Below the pieces are notes generated by a model. That model was not told where the DNA came from, did not search any database, and was given only the letters and a program-made list of their open reading frames with translations. The position numbers were made by a program, and so were the translations under genes. Shown here piece by piece: positions 4,352 through 6,555 of a stretch of 6,555 bases of DNA. This DNA comes from Spirochaetaceae bacterium (GTDB lineage: Bacteria; Spirochaetota; Spirochaetia; Treponematales; Treponemataceae): positions 1 through 6,555 of the forward strand of contig JAITMZ010000125.1 of assembly GCA_031290725.1 (NCBI GenBank), in the 5' to 3' direction. Numbering within the stretch: position 1 is the stretch's first letter; every line of letters starts with the position of its first letter.

Positions 4352-5911
4352 ATAAAAAAAGTAAAAGTAATCACCGCCACAGAGGCGGCGGCTCAGATCC
4401 AGGACGGAGACACGGTGAGCGGTTCCGCCTTCGTGGGTAACGCTATCCCCGAAGCCCTCTTTCGGGCGGTTGAGGAGCGCTACCAAAAAACCCAACAGCC
4501 CAAGGGCATAACGTATTTCTTTGGCGCTTCCCAGGGAGGTTCCCGGGATGGTCGCGGAGCCGACCATTTCGGCGTTCCGGGCATGACCAAAAGGATTATC
4601 GGCGCCCACTACAATCTCTCTCCCAAGGTGGGCGAGGCGGTTCTCAAGAACGAGATCGAGGGGTACTGCTTCCCCCAGGGCGCCCTGGCCCAGCTCGCCC
4701 GGGACATTGCGGCGCATAAACCCGGGTGCATCACCCACGTCGGCCTCGGCACCTTCTGCGACCCGCGCCTGGAAGGGGGCAAGCTCAATGCCAGCGCCAA
4801 AGACGACCTGGTGGAGGTGATAACCATCAGGGGCGAGGAAAAGTTGCTTTACAAGGCGTTCCCCATCAATGTGGTGCTCCTCCGGGGCACCTATGCGGAC
4901 GAATTGGGCAATATTTCCCTTGAACGGGAAGCCTGCTGCCCCGAAGTGACGGCCCTGGCCCAGGCGGCAAAGAATTCCGGGGGCAAGGTGTTTGTACAGG
5001 TTGAAAAAGTCGTGGCCGCGGGGACCCTCAAACCCCACATGGTGCGGATTCCCCACATCTATGTGGACGCGGTGATTGTATCGGAACCCAAAGACCACGA
5101 GCAGGCTCTGGGCGTCCAATATGACCCGGCCCTGTCCGGGGAGATTCGCCTGCCTGCGGGAGACTCCGGCAGCGCGGTCCCGCTGACGGTGAAAAAGATA
5201 ATAGGCCGCCGTGGTGCCATGGAGCTGACGGAGAACACGGTGGTGAACCTGGGGATCGGCATCCCTGAGTTTGTGAGCGCCGTGGCAGCGGAAGAGGGCA
5301 TGGCCGACTACATGACCCTCACGGTGGAGTCCGGCGTGGTGGGCGGTGTGCCCCAGGGGGGTGCCGCATTCGGCGCTTCGGCGAACCCGGAGGCGATTCT
5401 GTCCCACCCCGAGCAGTTTGACTTCTACGACGGCGGCGGCATTGACCTGGCATTCCTGGGGCTGGCCCAGACCGACGTGAAAGGCAACATCAACGTGAGC
5501 AAGTTCGGGCCGCGCCTCGCGGGCTGCGGCGGGTTTATCAACATCACCCAGAACGCCAAGAAAGTGTTCTTCTGCGGCACCTTTACCGCCGACGGCCTGA
5601 AGGTCAAAACCGGCGACGGGAAACTGACCATCTTGGAAGAAGGGAAGGAAAAGAAATTCATCAAGGCGGTGGAGCAGGTGACCTTTGGGGGGGACTATGC
5701 CCGGAAGGTCAAGCAGCCGGTGAAGTATCTCACCGAGCGGGCGGTTTTTGAACTGCGCTCCGACGGGATGTACCTGACCGAAATAGCCCCGGGCATTGAT
5801 TTGCAGACGCAGATCCTTGACCTGATGGAGTTTACGCCCAAAATGGACGGGAAGCCCAAGCTGATGGATCCCCGGATCTTCACGGACAAGATCATGGGCC
5901 TGAAGAAATAA
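4352..5911 (+). CDS. pct: Propionate/acetate CoA-transferase (Pct/YdiF family, class I) with ATA start
   Basis: It moves CoA between short-chain acyl-CoA and a free acid such as acetate, through a glutamyl-CoA thioester. The protein has 519 residues from the ATA, close to the roughly 520 usual for Pct, with the two halves of the family fused in one chain. The first half has SGSAFVGNAIPEAL (23-36), SQGGSRDGRGADHF (60-73) and GTYADELGNIS. The second has GRRGAMELTENTVVNLGIG, the catalytic TVESG with Glu326, and CGGFINITQN (about 392-401), ending in IAPGIDLQTQILDLM. The first 21 residues (ATA to ACG) read IKKVKVITATEAAAQIQDGD, the usual family N-terminus, so the GTG at 4415 would truncate it. The start codon is therefore ATA, with an ideal Shine-Dalgarno 7 nt upstream; a G-to-A mutation or sequencing error in an ATG is the alternative. 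It has its own strong promoter and a crotonase gene 102 nt downstream. The family is certain; the preferred acid is not visible. Confidence 0.95.
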   Translation: MKKVKVITATEAAAQIQDGDTVSGSAFVGNAIPEALFRAVEERYQKTQQPKGITYFFGASQGGSRDGRGADHFGVPGMTKRIIGAHYNLSPKVGEAVLKNEIEGYCFPQGALAQLARDIAAHKPGCITHVGLGTFCDPRLEGGKLNASAKDDLVEVITIRGEEKLLYKAFPINVVLLRGTYADELGNISLEREACCPEVTALAQAAKNSGGKVFVQVEKVVAAGTLKPHMVRIPHIYVDAVIVSEPKDHEQALGVQYDPALSGEIRLPAGDSGSAVPLTVKKIIGRRGAMELTENTVVNLGIGIPEFVSAVAAEEGMADYMTLTVESGVVGGVPQGGAAFGASANPEAILSHPEQFDFYDGGGIDLAFLGLAQTDVKGNINVSKFGPRLAGCGGFINITQNAKKVFFCGTFTADGLKVKTGDGKLTILEEGKEKKFIKAVEQVTFGGDYARKVKQPVKYLTERAVFELRSDGMYLTEIAPGIDLQTQILDLMEFTPKMDGKPKLMDPRIFTDKIMGLKK

Positions 5912-5920
5912 GCAGGGGCC

Positions 5921-5946
5921 GCCTCAGGAACTGTAGTTTTTGAGGC
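5921..5946 (+). other. Intergenic hairpin 1, just after the CoA-transferase
   Basis: Bases 5921-5931 pair with 5936-5946 in an 11-bp stem (two G-U wobbles) around a 4-nt loop, TGTA. It begins 10 nt past the stop codon. No T run follows, so it is more like an mRNA-stability or processing hairpin than an intrinsic terminator. Confidence 0.55.
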
Positions 5947-5970
5947 GTTCCGGCTTACACTATGGGAAAA

Positions 5971-5987
5971 ACCTGCCGTTGGCAGGT
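5971..5987. other. Intergenic hairpin 2, before the crotonase
   Basis: ACCTGCC (5971-5977) and GGCAGGT (5981-5987) are perfect complements around GTT. On the minus strand the stem runs straight into TTTTT and has intrinsic-terminator form, though no minus-strand gene ends here. On the plus strand the T run comes about 9 nt late (5996-6000), so termination toward the crotonase would be weak or partial. Confidence 0.5.
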
Positions 5988-6002
5988 AGAAATAATTTTT
6001 GC

Positions 6003-6008
6003 AAGGAG
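6003..6008 (+). promoter_or_regulatory. Shine-Dalgarno of the crotonase gene
   Basis: AAGGAG ends 5 nt before the ATG at 6014. This supports that start and contrasts with the Shine-Dalgarno-free starts of the helicase and aroC. Confidence 0.8.
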
Positions 6009-6013
6009 CAAAT

Positions 6014-6555
6014 ATGAAAACCTATGAGAGTCTTTTGATCGAAGTGGCCGACCGTATTGCGGTCGTCACGATCAATCGGCCTAAGTCCTTGAACGCCCTG
6101 GACGAATCCGTCCTGGACGACCTGGGAGCCGCCTTTCAGGAAATTGCGGATGATCCCGCAGTGGGAGCGGTGATTATCACCGGATCCGGGGAAAAGGCCT
6201 TTGTGGCCGGCGCGGACATTTCCAAAATGGTCAGCATGGATGTGCCCACCATTCACAAGTATGCCTATAAGGCGCACAGGGTGTTTGCCTTCATCGACGA
6301 CCTGGACAAACCGGTGATCGCCGCGGTGAACGGTTTTGCCCTTGGGGGCGGCTGCGAGCTTGCCATGACCGCGGACATCCGTCTTGCGGCGGAGACTGCC
6401 AAGTTCGGCCAGCCCGAAGTGAACCTGGGGACTATTCCCTTCTTCGGCGGCACCCAGCGGCTCTCCCGCCTGGTGGGCAAGGGCATGGCAAACTACCTGG
6501 TTCTGAGCGCCCAGATGATCGACGGCAACGAAGCGTGCAGGATCGGGCTCTGCGA
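6014..6555 (+). CDS. crt: Enoyl-CoA hydratase / 3-hydroxybutyryl-CoA dehydratase (crotonase), N-terminal part
   Basis: It catalyses reversible hydration of a trans-2-enoyl-CoA such as crotonyl-CoA, in the cytoplasm. The frame is open from the ATG to the window end (180 full codons; the family is about 260). Visible motifs are INRPKSLNALD (20-30); the first oxyanion-hole segment AFVAGADISKM (62-72); the second with the first catalytic Glu, ALGGGCELAMTADIR (109-123; Gly112, Glu115); and KFGQPEVNLGTIPFFGGTQRLSRLVG split as KFGQPEVNLG (130-139), with the second catalytic Glu135, and TIPFFGGTQRL (140-150). Both glutamates mark a hydratase rather than an isomerase-only member. At residue 143 it has Phe where relatives have Gly (PGFGGTQR or PGAGGTQR). 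The Shine-Dalgarno and spacing are good. The preceding CoA-transferase on the same strand suggests a joint role in acyl-CoA fermentation. The gene symbol follows the clostridial butyrate-pathway enzyme; a more general enoyl-CoA hydratase is possible. Confidence 0.93.
   Translation, partial: MKTYESLLIEVADRIAVVTINRPKSLNALDESVLDDLGAAFQEIADDPAVGAVIITGSGEKAFVAGADISKMVSMDVPTIHKYAYKAHRVFAFIDDLDKPVIAAVNGFALGGGCELAMTADIRLAAETAKFGQPEVNLGTIPFFGGTQRLSRLVGKGMANYLVLSAQMIDGNEACRIGLC

Noticed and set aside
4415..4417. GTG as the CoA-transferase start
   Set aside because: No Shine-Dalgarno is near it, and it would remove 21 residues matching the family N-terminus that begin at the ATA behind an ideal Shine-Dalgarno.
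4328..5407. Long minus-strand ORF (359 codons) opposite the CoA-transferase
   Set aside because: It lies entirely antisense to a gene with clear family motifs, is His/Arg/Gly-rich with no recognisable domain, and has no promoter or ribosome site. It is an artefact of GC-rich codon use.
1..6555. tRNA, rRNA, insertion sequences, transposase genes, CRISPR arrays
   Set aside because: No cloverleaf-like segment, rRNA motif, transposase motif or regularly spaced repeat was seen on either strand.

Overview
The window looks like a chromosomal segment of a GC-rich anaerobe, most likely a Treponema-like spirochaete. That placement is inferred from the look of the proteins and from an AT-rich promoter style set in GC-rich genes; no database was consulted. 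Nothing points to phage, plasmid or an insertion sequence.

Layout. (1) 1-360, plus strand: the 3' end of an unrecognised gene, followed by a probable terminator. (2) 361-683: a convergent intergenic stretch with an orphan copy of an upstream-box repeat (521-572), the helicase terminator (minus strand, 597-617) and a nested stem structure (629-679). (3) 684-2750, minus strand: a UvrD/PcrA/Rep-type SF1 helicase. (4) 2751-3020: a divergent control region in which both genes have near-consensus sigma70-type promoters ending 5-6 nt before the start codon, so both mRNAs look leaderless. The two promoters also share an upstream box exactly 66 nt before each start. (5) 3021-4133, plus strand: chorismate synthase, aroC. 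(6) 4134-4351: a palindromic repeat, then a strong AT-rich promoter, a perfect 15-bp palindrome near the transcription start and a strong Shine-Dalgarno. (7) 4352-5911, plus strand: a propionate/acetate CoA-transferase whose only well-placed start codon is ATA. (8) 5912-6013: two hairpins. (9) 6014-6555, plus strand: the first 180 codons of a crotonase (enoyl-CoA hydratase), cut by the window end.

How the genes fit together. The helicase (DNA repair) and AroC (last shared step of aromatic amino acid synthesis) are housekeeping genes that share only their control region. The CoA-transferase and crotonase form a probable acyl-CoA fermentation unit (short-chain acid activation or butyrate/crotonyl-CoA interconversion).

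The most unusual signals are: a palindromic repeat found once between genes and once in frame inside the helicase, where it encodes a peptide insert; a three-copy upstream box, two copies of which belong to matched leaderless promoters; and the ATA start.
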